Assembly (NCBI RefSeq): GCF_900111495.1
Contig: NZ_FOIU01000006.1
Location: 41,072-105,071 of the forward strand
From: Chryseobacterium wanjuense
GTDB lineage: Bacteria > Bacteroidota > Bacteroidia > Flavobacteriales > Weeksellaceae
Length of the DNA stretch: 64,000 bases
Direction: 5' to 3'
Of this stretch, positions 52,658 to 61,586 are shown one piece after another. The notes beneath the pieces were generated by a model that was not told where the DNA came from, did no database searches, and saw only the letters and a program-made list of their open reading frames with translations. A program made the position numbers and the translations under genes. Each line of letters opens with the position of its first letter. Within the stretch, counting starts at the first letter, position 1.

Positions 52658-53711
52658 AACACCATTAATTCCTAACAAAGTTTATAAGAATTTACCACTT
52701 ATCCTTAGAGATGTTACTAGAGATTTTTCAGGCAGGGAGAAGGATATGCTTCTTACATCATCTTTAGGAGTGTTAAGCAGTTTATTACCTCATATCTGTG
52801 GATATTATGACTCTGATATAGTTTATCCTAATTTACACACTTTTATAACTGTACCTATTGCATCAGGTAAAGGAGTTATAATGAAAGCTAGAAGTTTGGT
52901 AGATATTACTAATGAAGCTATCATCTCTGTATCTACCTCAGATTATGAATTTGAAATGAAACGTAATAATAAAGTGGTCACACCATGTTTTGATTTAAAG
53001 ATTTTGCCTGTAAATATTAATAGCAAAGATTTTTACAGCTTTATGGCCAGAACTGATGGAGGATTGTTGATTATAGAGTCAGAAGCAGATATCATTAAAT
53101 TTATGATGGATAATTTCTCACATATTCTGAAGAAAAGTTTTCACCATGAACCAATATCATTTAAGGAAGAAGATTTTTATATGAATATTGAAAAACCTAA
53201 ACTTTCACTTGTATTAAGTAGTACTCAGGAACAGTATAAATCTATAATGAATTCTGCTGGAAATGATTTAGCATCAATGTTTCTTACTTATTCTTTTGAT
53301 GAGGTTACTAAGTTTAAAGATGTTTTTGCCAATAAAGATAAAAATAAAAGAGGTGTATTTGAGTATTATTCAGAAATGTTAAAAGACAAGTATTCTTTTT
53401 CTAGATATGGAGACAAATTGGAATTTGAGTTGACAGAGCGTCAAAAAAGAATTTTTCATCAGCATTTTCAAGATAAGCAAACTTATATACTGAATAAAGA
53501 ATCTTTAAACTTTACTTCTAATAACAATAGATTAGCCTTAATTTTTTTTAAATTATGTATGATAATTTCTGCTTTAAGGTTTGTAGAAGAAAGAATAGAG
53601 CCTAATAAATTAGTTTGTACAGATGCTGATTTTGACAACTGCTTAAAATTAATAGATATTTATTTTCAACATTCTCTTTATAATTTCAAAAGTTTGAATT
53701 TAAAAAAATAA
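52641..53711 (+). CDS. DUF3987 family protein
   Basis: A 356-residue protein of the DUF3987 type frequently found in Bacteroidetes mobile elements. It has a P-loop-like VPIASGKGV (71-79), with the first Gly of Walker A replaced, and a following Walker B-like hydrophobic stretch (GGLLIIESEADI). Family members resemble primase/helicase-associated NTPases of integrative elements. The atypical P-loop makes ATPase activity uncertain. Ordered HTH-DUF3987-integrase, it is probably a replication or maintenance factor. Confidence 0.7.
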   Translation: MERQTKTPLIPNKVYKNLPLILRDVTRDFSGREKDMLLTSSLGVLSSLLPHICGYYDSDIVYPNLHTFITVPIASGKGVIMKARSLVDITNEAIISVSTSDYEFEMKRNNKVVTPCFDLKILPVNINSKDFYSFMARTDGGLLIIESEADIIKFMMDNFSHILKKSFHHEPISFKEEDFYMNIEKPKLSLVLSSTQEQYKSIMNSAGNDLASMFLTYSFDEVTKFKDVFANKDKNKRGVFEYYSEMLKDKYSFSRYGDKLEFELTERQKRIFHQHFQDKQTYILNKESLNFTSNNNRLALIFFKLCMIISALRFVEERIEPNKLVCTDADFDNCLKLIDIYFQHSLYNFKSLNLKK

Positions 53712-53727
53712 TCTAAACTTCTTAAGT

Positions 53728-53751
53728 CTGCCTATTTCCAGGCAGGCTTTT
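53728..53751 (+). terminator. Weak terminator after the DUF3987 gene
   Basis: Arms CTGCCT (53728-53733) and AGGCAG (53740-53745) with a short T-run. Six pairs only, so partial read-through into the recombinase gene is likely. Confidence 0.4.
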
Positions 53752-53774
53752 ATCAACTAACTAAATCTAGAAAA

Positions 53775-55004
53775 ATGAATAACCATGCAACAATAAAAGT
53801 TGTTATGGGTAGTAAACCTTTGTCTGATGGTCAGTATCTGGTTTACTTGCGTATAACAAAAAATAGAAGAAAAAAAGAAATCTCAATTGGTTTAAAAGGT
53901 TTTAAAGAACATTTTGATAGTGAGCAGTTTATAAAGCCTCATCCAAACTTTAAAATTGAAAATAGTTTTATTATAAAACAAAAATATGAAGCATTAAGTA
54001 TAATCAGAAATTTTCAGCTCAACGATGAAGATTTCACCCTAGAATCTTTTGAAAGAAAATTCAGGGGAATGCCAGAAACCAATGACAATTTTTTTGACTT
54101 TACAGAAGAAATTATTACAGAAATGGAACAGTCAGACAGATTAGGAAATGCAAGAGCCTATAGGGAAGCAAAAGAATCTCTGTTAAAATTTATAAATGAT
54201 AACCATTCAGGCAAAACAACACTGAAATTCAAAGAACTGACCCCAGAGTTACTTGAAAAATATGAAGTATATATGCGTTCAAAAGGAAATGAAAATGGAG
54301 GAATGGCTTTCAAGATGAGGCAAATTAGAGCAATATTTAATAAAGCTATTAATAGAAAAATCATATCACAGGATATTTATCCCTTTAAATACTACAAGGT
54401 TTCCAAGCTCAAAGCAAAACCCAACAAAAGAGCATTGACAGTAGAAGATTTTAAAAAGTTGAAAGATGTTAATTTGTTGCAGTTTCCCCATCTTATGGAA
54501 GCATACAATTACTTTATGTTTTCATTTTACACAAGAGGGATGAACTTTGTGGATATGATGTACCTTAAAAAATCAGATATAGTTAATGACAGATTATATT
54601 ATACCAGAGCCAAAACCAAAGGCAGATTTAATATAGAAATTGTTGATAAGGCGCAGGAAATAATTGATTTTTACAAAGATAAAACAAAGAATACTTCTTA
54701 TGTATTCCCAATACTGTTAAGTGATGATATGACACCAAAACAGATTGAATACAGAAAACATAAAGTTTTAAGTCGTTATAATAGAAAATTAGGAGAGATA
54801 GCTAAAATTGCAGGTGTTGAATCTCATGTAACCTCTTATGTAGCTAGACACAGCTTTGCAACCATCCTTAAAAAGAAAGGAACAAGTACAGATTTGATTT
54901 CTGAACTGATGGGGCATTCTAATGTACAAATAACTATGACCTATCTGAAAGAATTTGATGATGAAGAACTGGATAACGCCAACAGAAGATTATTAGATTT
55001 ATAA
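53775..55004 (+). CDS. Tyrosine recombinase (integrase) of the element
   Basis: A 409-residue site-specific recombinase with an N-terminal arm-binding domain, a SAM-like core-binding domain (about 105-205) and a C-terminal catalytic domain. Catalytic residues: R254 (FYTRGMNF), K281 region, R358 (YVARHSFAT), H381 (LMGHSN) and nucleophile Y390 (TYLKEF). The position usually His two before the second Arg is Tyr (Y355), a substitution seen in several Bacteroidetes integrases. It is the probable integrase acting at the tRNA(CAU) site. The catalytic set is otherwise complete, so it is likely active. Confidence 0.9.
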   Translation: MNNHATIKVVMGSKPLSDGQYLVYLRITKNRRKKEISIGLKGFKEHFDSEQFIKPHPNFKIENSFIIKQKYEALSIIRNFQLNDEDFTLESFERKFRGMPETNDNFFDFTEEIITEMEQSDRLGNARAYREAKESLLKFINDNHSGKTTLKFKELTPELLEKYEVYMRSKGNENGGMAFKMRQIRAIFNKAINRKIISQDIYPFKYYKVSKLKAKPNKRALTVEDFKKLKDVNLLQFPHLMEAYNYFMFSFYTRGMNFVDMMYLKKSDIVNDRLYYTRAKTKGRFNIEIVDKAQEIIDFYKDKTKNTSYVFPILLSDDMTPKQIEYRKHKVLSRYNRKLGEIAKIAGVESHVTSYVARHSFATILKKKGTSTDLISELMGHSNVQITMTYLKEFDDEELDNANRRLLDL

Positions 55005-55008
55005 ACCA

Positions 55009-55074
55009 AGATTAAACTTAATCTGAAAAAATAGAAATATCCTTGTGTAATAAAATTAAGAAAATTCTTAATTT
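55009..55074. promoter_or_regulatory. Two palindromes upstream of the winged-helix gene
   Basis: AGATTAA-AC-TTAATCT (55009-55024) and a 22-base palindrome with arms AAATTAAGAA (55053-55062) and TTCTTAATTT (55065-55074). Both are AT-rich without a following T-run, fitting operator sites better than terminators. They lie 30-100 bases before the winged-helix gene. Confidence 0.45.
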
Positions 55075-55106
55075 CAATTTTTACAAATTTTTAACTCATT
55101 AATATT

Positions 55107-55847
55107 ATGAATGAATTCCCTTTAGAAGAGGATTTTCATAAAGAAAATGGGATTGAAAGTAATCTCCCTTCCCAGAAGTTACCTGGAGAATATAGTGAAG
55201 ATTTTGAAGAGAGGTCTGAAAAAATAGAACTCTACAATCACGACATTACTCTTGAAGAAAATTTCCAAGAAAACAACAATCCAAAGTACATTTTAGTAAA
55301 AGTTACAGAAGATGGCAGTATGGCTGTTGAAAATAATACACCATCATTAACCCCTTTTGACAGGATTGTAGTCAATATGAATGTCTATGATTACTCTGCA
55401 TTTGAGAATTATATGATAGATTATGATACAATCTTTGGAACAAGACTACTAACTTTTATGAAATATGACAGCAATTTCTTTGTTTGTGATGAAAGAGTCT
55501 TTTTTGAGGCACTACTTATCAAGTACAAAAAATCAGACTTTACCTCATTTTACTGGTCTAAAGAAAAGATATTTAAAGAAGTAGGCATCAAGAAAGACAG
55601 GGCAGAAAAAATAATTAGCAGATTTAAAGAATTGGGAATTATTTCTGTTGAGAAGAAAACAAGAACATTTGAAGGAAAACCACAGCAGGTTAATTACTTC
55701 TTTCTGCATCCTGAAAAAGTTATTGAATTACTTCCCAAAATGTTTGGAGAAGAGAATGAAGAGGATTTTATTTTTCCAGGACACAGAGATATTCAAAAAT
55801 ATCTTAAACCTGGATTAGAAAAAAAGACAGGCAGGAAAAGAAAATAA
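55107..55847 (+). CDS. Winged-helix-type DNA-binding protein, possible replication initiator
   Basis: A 246-residue protein. Residues about 1-85 are acidic and probably disordered. The C-terminal half contains a helix-turn-helix/wing unit (about 148-205: FYWSKEKIFKEVGIKKDRAEKIISRFKELGIISVEKKTRTF), followed by a basic end (GLEKKTGRKRK). It resembles DnaD/RepA-like or plasmid initiator helix-turn-helix proteins; the specific family is not certain. The large inverted repeat directly downstream could be its target. Neighbours are the integrase and the RecA-like ATPase. Confidence 0.55.
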   Translation: MNEFPLEEDFHKENGIESNLPSQKLPGEYSEDFEERSEKIELYNHDITLEENFQENNNPKYILVKVTEDGSMAVENNTPSLTPFDRIVVNMNVYDYSAFENYMIDYDTIFGTRLLTFMKYDSNFFVCDERVFFEALLIKYKKSDFTSFYWSKEKIFKEVGIKKDRAEKIISRFKELGIISVEKKTRTFEGKPQQVNYFFLHPEKVIELLPKMFGEENEEDFIFPGHRDIQKYLKPGLEKKTGRKRK

Positions 55848-55860
55848 CAGACACCTTTCC

Positions 55861-55948
55861 CCAATGGAGGATTTCCCCCAATAAAAGATATTGTTAAAAA
55901 GATTATATACGATATCTTTTATTTGAGGATTTCCTCTAATGGCTTTTT
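55861..55948. repeat. 31-base inverted repeat between the winged-helix and ATPase genes
   Basis: Arms 55861-55891 and 55912-55942 are complementary at 25 of 31 positions, separated by 20 AT-rich bases. The right arm includes GAGGATTTCCTC, itself a palindrome, and a near-copy sits in the left arm. A short T-run follows. Candidate terminator, operator or replication origin; no gene is in this 229-base gap. Confidence 0.6.
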
Positions 55949-56076
55949 GTCCTGAATGTGTATTCCTTTATCAGTAGGATTAAGCTATAAATCTATTTTT
56001 AACATCAACCTTTGACAATTAAACAACACTCTTAATTCCAAGAGTAAATATTAACCATTTAAAACTGTAAAAAATT

Positions 56077-56994
56077 ATGCAATTAAAACAATCACAAAGA
56101 CAACAAGTAAAGCTCAGATTAGGATTATCAGGAGCATCAGGATTTGGAAAGACCAAATCAGCATTATTATTAGCCTATGGAATGACACAGGACTGGAGTA
56201 AAATAGCAGTCATAGATACAGAAAACTCCTCAGCTTCCCTGTATTCTGACCTGGGCAGTTATAATGTTCTGGACTTACAGGCACCCTACAGTCCTGAAAG
56301 GTACATACAAGCCATTGAATTGTGTGAAAAGTCAGGAATAGAAGTTATTATTATAGATTCAGCCAGTCACGAATGGAATGGCTCTGGTGGATGTCTGGAA
56401 ATTCATGAAAAATTGGGTGGCAGATTTCAGGATTGGGCTAATGTCACACCCAGACATCAGGCATTCATTAATAAAATTCTGCAATCAAGTTGTCACATCA
56501 TTACCACTACTAGAAGAAAGATGGATTATTCTTTAGATATTGGTAGCAATGGTAAGACTAAAGTAGTAAAGCATGGAACTAAAGAAATTACCAGAGATGG
56601 CTTTGAGTATGAACTAACTATCAATTTTGAGTTAGTGAATGATAATCATTTGGCTAAAGCAAGTAAAGACAGAACTGGACTATTTATGAACAAACCTGAG
56701 TTTCTGATAACTTCTCAAACTGGTAAGATGATTCTTGACTGGTGTAATACAGGAGAAATTACTAAACTCCAGGTAACCTCTTCAACCTCTGAACAAAGTT
56801 ACCTGGGCTCTAATGAGATTAATAATCTGATTAATAAGATAGAAAGCTGTAATACAATAGCAGAATTATTGGCACTCTACAAGCAATACCCAGACTATCA
56901 GGAAAAGCTAAAATCAGAATATGAAGTCAAGAAATCATTTTTAATCAAATTGTCTAACCCTCAAAACTTTTCAACTAATGGAGTACACAGATAA
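56077..56994 (+). CDS. P-loop ATPase, RecA-like
   Basis: A 305-residue cytoplasmic ATPase with a Walker A LSGASGFGKTKSALLLA (17-33), a Walker B-like VIIIDSASHEW and a second conserved FINKILQSSCHIITTTRRKMDY segment. Overall it resembles the RecA-fold AAA_24 / Sak4-like ATPases of phages and integrative elements that act in recombination. That functional reading is an inference. It overlaps the next gene by 17 bases, so the two are translated together. Confidence 0.7.
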   Translation: MQLKQSQRQQVKLRLGLSGASGFGKTKSALLLAYGMTQDWSKIAVIDTENSSASLYSDLGSYNVLDLQAPYSPERYIQAIELCEKSGIEVIIIDSASHEWNGSGGCLEIHEKLGGRFQDWANVTPRHQAFINKILQSSCHIITTTRRKMDYSLDIGSNGKTKVVKHGTKEITRDGFEYELTINFELVNDNHLAKASKDRTGLFMNKPEFLITSQTGKMILDWCNTGEITKLQVTSSTSEQSYLGSNEINNLINKIESCNTIAELLALYKQYPDYQEKLKSEYEVKKSFLIKLSNPQNFSTNGVHR

Positions 56995-58105
56995 TACAGC
57001 AGTAATGGAACTGCACAATGTTCAAAGAAGCAGTCACCTTAACCTGGAGGCTGTAAATATCCAAGATGCAGAGGTATTTTATCCAAGTAGAATGAATGAA
57101 ATAAAGGAGGTTGAGCCAAGAAGTGTTCAACCTCTTTTGATTTCTAATACAATCAGTACTATTACTGATGCAACAGTCTCTGCCTATATTCACAAACCAT
57201 TCATTGAAGCCAACACCTTACAGGTAGATTTAAGTCACCTTAAAAGTGATTGCATCATTCCTGTATTCAGTAAGGACAATGAAAAGACCATTGCCCACCA
57301 AGAATTTATAGAGATTGTTACTAATACAGTCATGAAAATGTTTCCTCACCATAGTGTCAGTAATCCTGAAATCAGGGTATCACACCAAATCAAAGGTAGA
57401 ACTCCTGATGCTATTTACAAGAGTGCTAAAGATTTATTAGACCATGAAAAAACTATCTATTATGAAAGAATGGCATTTATTATTCAGATACCATCTATTG
57501 TAGATACTATTAATGGTAATGAGTTGGCTTTAACTTTAGGTGGGGTAAGAAGCTACAACCTGGAGAACTTATACAACAAGAAAACTTTTGAAAAATTCAA
57601 GTTTTTCATTGGCTTTCAAAATAAAGTATGTTGCAATCTTTGTGTAAGTTCTGATGGTTTTGTTGAAGAAATGAGAGTGGGAAATTATCATGAGTTACAA
57701 GAGAAAGTTACTGCTGTTATTCAAAATTACAATGCACAAAGTCACCTGGAGGTTATGAAATCTTTATCCCATAGTCATCTTACAGAGCATCAATTTGCTC
57801 AACTCTTAGGTAGGTCAAGATTGTATCAACACTTACCTAAGAAAGAGAAGTTGGCAATCCCAAGCCTGAATTTCAATGACAGTCAGCTTAATATAGTGTC
57901 AAAAGACTATTACGAAGATGAAAGCTTTTGCAGGAATGATGATGGAGATATTAACCTTTGGAATGTCTACAACCTCTTTACACAGGCTAATAAGAGCAGT
58001 TATATAGACACTTTTCTTGACAGGAATTTGAATGCTTTTGAATTTTCAAAAGGCATTCAGAAGGCGCTTAATGGTAATTCTGATTATCATTGGTTTTTGA
58101 GCTAG
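56978..58105 (+). CDS. DUF3871 family protein
   Basis: A 375-residue protein of the DUF3871 family. The conserved block around VDLSHLKSDCIIPVFSKDNE and later RVSHQIKGRTPDAIYKSA and LTLGGVRSYNLENLY identify it. DUF3871 proteins are found on Bacteroidetes integrative elements, usually beside a RecA-like ATPase. They resemble DUF932-type single-strand-annealing-associated proteins in layout, but no function is established. The gene starts inside the last codons of the ATPase gene. It ends next to a bidirectional hairpin that separates it from the convergent SIR2 gene. Confidence 0.75.
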   Translation: MEYTDNTAVMELHNVQRSSHLNLEAVNIQDAEVFYPSRMNEIKEVEPRSVQPLLISNTISTITDATVSAYIHKPFIEANTLQVDLSHLKSDCIIPVFSKDNEKTIAHQEFIEIVTNTVMKMFPHHSVSNPEIRVSHQIKGRTPDAIYKSAKDLLDHEKTIYYERMAFIIQIPSIVDTINGNELALTLGGVRSYNLENLYNKKTFEKFKFFIGFQNKVCCNLCVSSDGFVEEMRVGNYHELQEKVTAVIQNYNAQSHLEVMKSLSHSHLTEHQFAQLLGRSRLYQHLPKKEKLAIPSLNFNDSQLNIVSKDYYEDESFCRNDDGDINLWNVYNLFTQANKSSYIDTFLDRNLNAFEFSKGIQKALNGNSDYHWFLS

Positions 58106-58110
58106 TTTGT

Positions 58111-58134
58111 CTGTCCCATATTTCTATGGGACAG
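58111..58134. terminator. Bidirectional terminator between DUF3871 and SIR2 genes
   Basis: Perfect arms CTGTCCCAT (58111-58119) and ATGGGACAG (58126-58134) lie between two converging genes; a T-rich stretch on the plus strand and an AT-rich one on the minus strand follow. Confidence 0.75.
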
Positions 58135-58137
58135 TTT

Positions 58138-61100
58138 CTATATAAAAAATTGTGCATATATTTTAGCAAGTTCTTCATCATACTTTGCTTTTAATGCAGT
58201 TTCAATAATTTTTTTAAGAGGTTTTATTTTTTTAAATTCATTATAAAATATCTTATGATCAAATAAATAAAGCCATTCTACTTTAAATTTTGAAAAATCA
58301 TATTTTTCTCTAAAAATACAGAACTTCATAAACTCATACAAATTGCTTAACTTTTGTAATCTTTGGTCATTTTCTTTTACTCCTAATCTGTAAAAGAATA
58401 ATAAATCGTTATAAAATAGGTGATTGTGAAATTTAGGTTTCCCATTTTCCATAAAGTACCCATCTTTTTCACTATCATTACCTTTGTTCCTTTTATTTAA
58501 ATAGGATATAAAGCTGTCAAAAAAAATATTGTAATCAATTATTTTGTTTAAGGTTGCAGATCTATACAAATCATTATCAAAATTATTCTGTAATCTTTCA
58601 GTTATTATTTGGTAATAGAAATTTTTAACTTTATCATTAGAAATAACCCATAGATAAATTATGTTGTCAGAGTGTTTATCTAAATATTCGAAGTCTGAAA
58701 GTAGTTTTTGGGCATATTCAATATCATCAATTATTACATATTGATTTGTACTGCATATTTCTGCTACTAAATTAAGAATGTCATGTTTTACACGATTATA
58801 AGTATCCCTACAAGAAATCTCCAATAACCTTTTACAATCTTCAATTTTGATACTTTTATAATTCTTATATAAAAACCACTTTAAATATTTTATATTATTA
58901 TGACTTAGTTTTATATTAAAAGAAAGAAATAGCAGAATATTACTCTTAATTGAATCAAATTGTTCTGAATTCAATTCAATTAAGCTTAAGAAAACCATAA
59001 TATTACTAAAAATTTTTCTTGTTCTTTCTTCAAATGAGCTTTTTTGAAGTTGGCTTTCCATGATCTCTGATCTTGATTCTATTCCCCAAATATTGCCCTC
59101 TTCAAAATATGATTTTAAAAAATTATTTGAATAGCTCAGGATCATTCCTAAATTATCTTTTTTAAATTTAATTTCTTCAATATCATATTCCTCTAGTACT
59201 TTAACAAATCTATCTGTATTGATATAAGGTATAGTCAATCCAAAAAAATCTACATCAAATTCTTTTATTTTGCCTCCATATCTATTGTCAGTAGAGTAAT
59301 TAATCATAAGAGCCTCCACAGCCTTGTTAATAATATTTTTAAAATCAGAGAATTCATCATTGATAATATAATTCTCATTATAAAAGACTAATAATTTGAA
59401 TAACTCAAAATAGATTAGTTGTGGATAATAAGGTCCTACAGAGTTAGAATATTTATTTTGAAATAGTTTATATGTCTTTAAAATTTCATCATAGTAATTG
59501 TCAATTTTGTCTTTTACTTTGGTTAAAACTTTATCATCTCTGATAATTTTTAGGAGATTGTATTCATCATCACTTTTATTTGGGATATGAAAAATCAATT
59601 TATCAATATCTATATCATCTATTTTTTCAATAGCAGACTCTTTTTCTTTATCATCAATTTGAAATTCCCAATTAATAAGTGTTCTTAGGGCTTTCATATT
59701 GGTTTTAGCAATATAATAAGTGATAAATTTTTGAGTAATCCATGCTTTTGAAGCTACTTCTTCAAACATTTTAAAGGACTGAAAGTAATTTCCAAATTTG
59801 TAGTTCAGAAAAGCCTTTTGCATATCCTCTGTAATATCAGTTGTGTCACTTATACTATAGCTGTTAGTTTCTGTTAGACTTTCTTTTAATTGATACTTTT
59901 CATATTTGCATTTTGAGCAAGTACATTTTTTAACTGATTTATAATTAATATTTTTGCTCACATCTGAAAATCCTTTATACCCTAGAGAATCTGGTTTTTC
60001 ATTTTCTTTAGTAACATAAAAAATAAGTCCATTATTTAATGCTTTTAATATAAATTCAATTTTCTTTTTCTTCTTAGAATCAGTATCTGTCAGAATAATT
60101 TCTGAACCCTCAATCTCTATTTTATCAAAAAATAAATCTGCAAGTATAGTATTTTTTAAAAGAAGTGCATTATATTCAATTAAATGTTCATGTTCTAAGG
60201 TAGATTTAAAAGGATATAGTTTACTTATAAAGTCTTGTGGCAAACTTTTTACTTCTTCAAACCTGATAAGAGAGTTATAAATCTGGTCAACTACATTTTC
60301 TTCATTAATTGAAATTTTAAGCTTATCATAAAACCTTAAAAATCTTAAGAAGTTAAGTAATAGCTGTCCTTTTTCACTTAGAGATTTAACTTCTTTTAAA
60401 TAATTACTTTTTTTCCCATAAATATTATCTTCTTTTAAGAAATCATCTATATAGTTTTTAGATATACTTTCTCCATCTTTTTGTTCAATATAGTTTGCAT
60501 CAAAATAATTAATCACATTAATTCCTTTGTTTTTCAGATATTGTCTATGAGATTGATGTACCTCTTTATCAATAGATAGCAGATAAGCATTTTGAAAGTT
60601 ATTACCTAATATATTCCTCACATACTGAACTATTTGTTTTAAATTATAATCATTAAAACTATAGCCAATAAAAAGAACTACTTTAGTTGAAAAAACAGAC
60701 TTAATAAAAGAATCTAATAATGGGTGATTTTGTGAGTATCCCAAGTAATCATCTTCTTTAAATACCAGATTACCTGTATCTAAATCACCATGTATCTTTA
60801 CTAGTAACTTTGTATTGTTTGAATAGGGTAAATCTTTGTCTTCTCTGATAATGGAATAAGGCAGGGAGTTTTTTGTAATTACCTGTTCTAATAAATCTTC
60901 AAAATTTGTGGTTAAAATGTGTTCAGGATTTAACTCAAATAATTCTTCATGTATTTCATTATATCTTAATTTCTTATGACCAAGAGAGGCTCTTACTTTT
61001 TCAATATATTCTTTTTCTTGTCTATCATTAAAATATATTTGGGCAATTTTTAAATAATCCTTTTCATCATCAGGTAAATCAAGCTCATCTTTTATTTTAT

Positions 61101-61227
61101 CAATTAAACTGCTCCAACTTGGTACATTAGCATCAATTGAAATGCCTGCACCTGCAAAAATCACAAGCTTATTTGTATTGATAGCGTTTTTAATTATTTG
61201 TATATCTGCCAGAAACTTTTTATTCAT
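58138..61227 (-). CDS. SIR2-domain protein, candidate antiphage NADase
   Basis: A 1029-residue protein. The N-terminal SIR2 domain (about 10-275) has intact NAD-binding and catalytic motifs: FAGAGIS (24-30), TTNFED (106-111, N108), IHGD (145-148, H146) and FIGYSFND (186-193). The remaining 750 residues are largely helical without a P-loop, and include a CTCSKC metal-knuckle (C435, C437, C440). This resembles defence-associated sirtuins of the DSR1/DSR2 type, in which NAD is depleted on phage infection. Start at ATG 61227 keeps the SIR2 domain at its usual distance; a GTG 30 bases earlier is an alternative. It is coded opposite to the element's mobility genes. Confidence 0.8.
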   Translation of the reverse strand: MNKKFLADIQIIKNAINTNKLVIFAGAGISIDANVPSWSSLIDKIKDELDLPDDEKDYLKIAQIYFNDRQEKEYIEKVRASLGHKKLRYNEIHEELFELNPEHILTTNFEDLLEQVITKNSLPYSIIREDKDLPYSNNTKLLVKIHGDLDTGNLVFKEDDYLGYSQNHPLLDSFIKSVFSTKVVLFIGYSFNDYNLKQIVQYVRNILGNNFQNAYLLSIDKEVHQSHRQYLKNKGINVINYFDANYIEQKDGESISKNYIDDFLKEDNIYGKKSNYLKEVKSLSEKGQLLLNFLRFLRFYDKLKISINEENVVDQIYNSLIRFEEVKSLPQDFISKLYPFKSTLEHEHLIEYNALLLKNTILADLFFDKIEIEGSEIILTDTDSKKKKKIEFILKALNNGLIFYVTKENEKPDSLGYKGFSDVSKNINYKSVKKCTCSKCKYEKYQLKESLTETNSYSISDTTDITEDMQKAFLNYKFGNYFQSFKMFEEVASKAWITQKFITYYIAKTNMKALRTLINWEFQIDDKEKESAIEKIDDIDIDKLIFHIPNKSDDEYNLLKIIRDDKVLTKVKDKIDNYYDEILKTYKLFQNKYSNSVGPYYPQLIYFELFKLLVFYNENYIINDEFSDFKNIINKAVEALMINYSTDNRYGGKIKEFDVDFFGLTIPYINTDRFVKVLEEYDIEEIKFKKDNLGMILSYSNNFLKSYFEEGNIWGIESRSEIMESQLQKSSFEERTRKIFSNIMVFLSLIELNSEQFDSIKSNILLFLSFNIKLSHNNIKYLKWFLYKNYKSIKIEDCKRLLEISCRDTYNRVKHDILNLVAEICSTNQYVIIDDIEYAQKLLSDFEYLDKHSDNIIYLWVISNDKVKNFYYQIITERLQNNFDNDLYRSATLNKIIDYNIFFDSFISYLNKRNKGNDSEKDGYFMENGKPKFHNHLFYNDLLFFYRLGVKENDQRLQKLSNLYEFMKFCIFREKYDFSKFKVEWLYLFDHKIFYNEFKKIKPLKKIIETALKAKYDEELAKIYAQFFI

Positions 61228-61586
61228 ACATTTTATATTTCTCTCAAAATTTTTCACACATCTAACTCATTTATCTTAATTTTTATAATCCATAAATAAG
61301 TTTAAAATGTTAAAAAAATAGAAAGATAAATTTAACTAAATCTAAGACAATAAGAAAATTATATTCAAGTGAAATTTTGATATCAAACAAGTCTTTCAGC
61401 TCAATCTCTAAAGTCAGACACAAGAGATAATAGCTTACTCTTACTACTATCATTCTCAATCTTGAGATATTAGTATAGACTTCATAAAGAAGCTAATCAG
61501 TCAGAAATCAACTTCTAATTCAAACCTAGATAAATTTTGTATGAACTTAATTAAATGATTTATTTTTTTCTAATTCATTCATATTT
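61228..61586. other. 359-base noncoding gap between SIR2 and helicase genes
   Basis: Stop-rich in all frames. An 11-codon frame (ATG at 61580-61582) just after the helicase stop is the only short frame in register. A TAGGTTTG -7 box lies on the minus strand at 61521-61528, leaving a long possible leader of about 290 bases before the SIR2 start. No convincing RNA structure was recognised by eye. Confidence 0.4.

Noticed and set aside
61228..61586. Retron-type ncRNA between the helicase and SIR2 genes
   Set aside because: No reverse transcriptase gene is nearby and no long complementary arms with the required branching guanosine layout could be seen.
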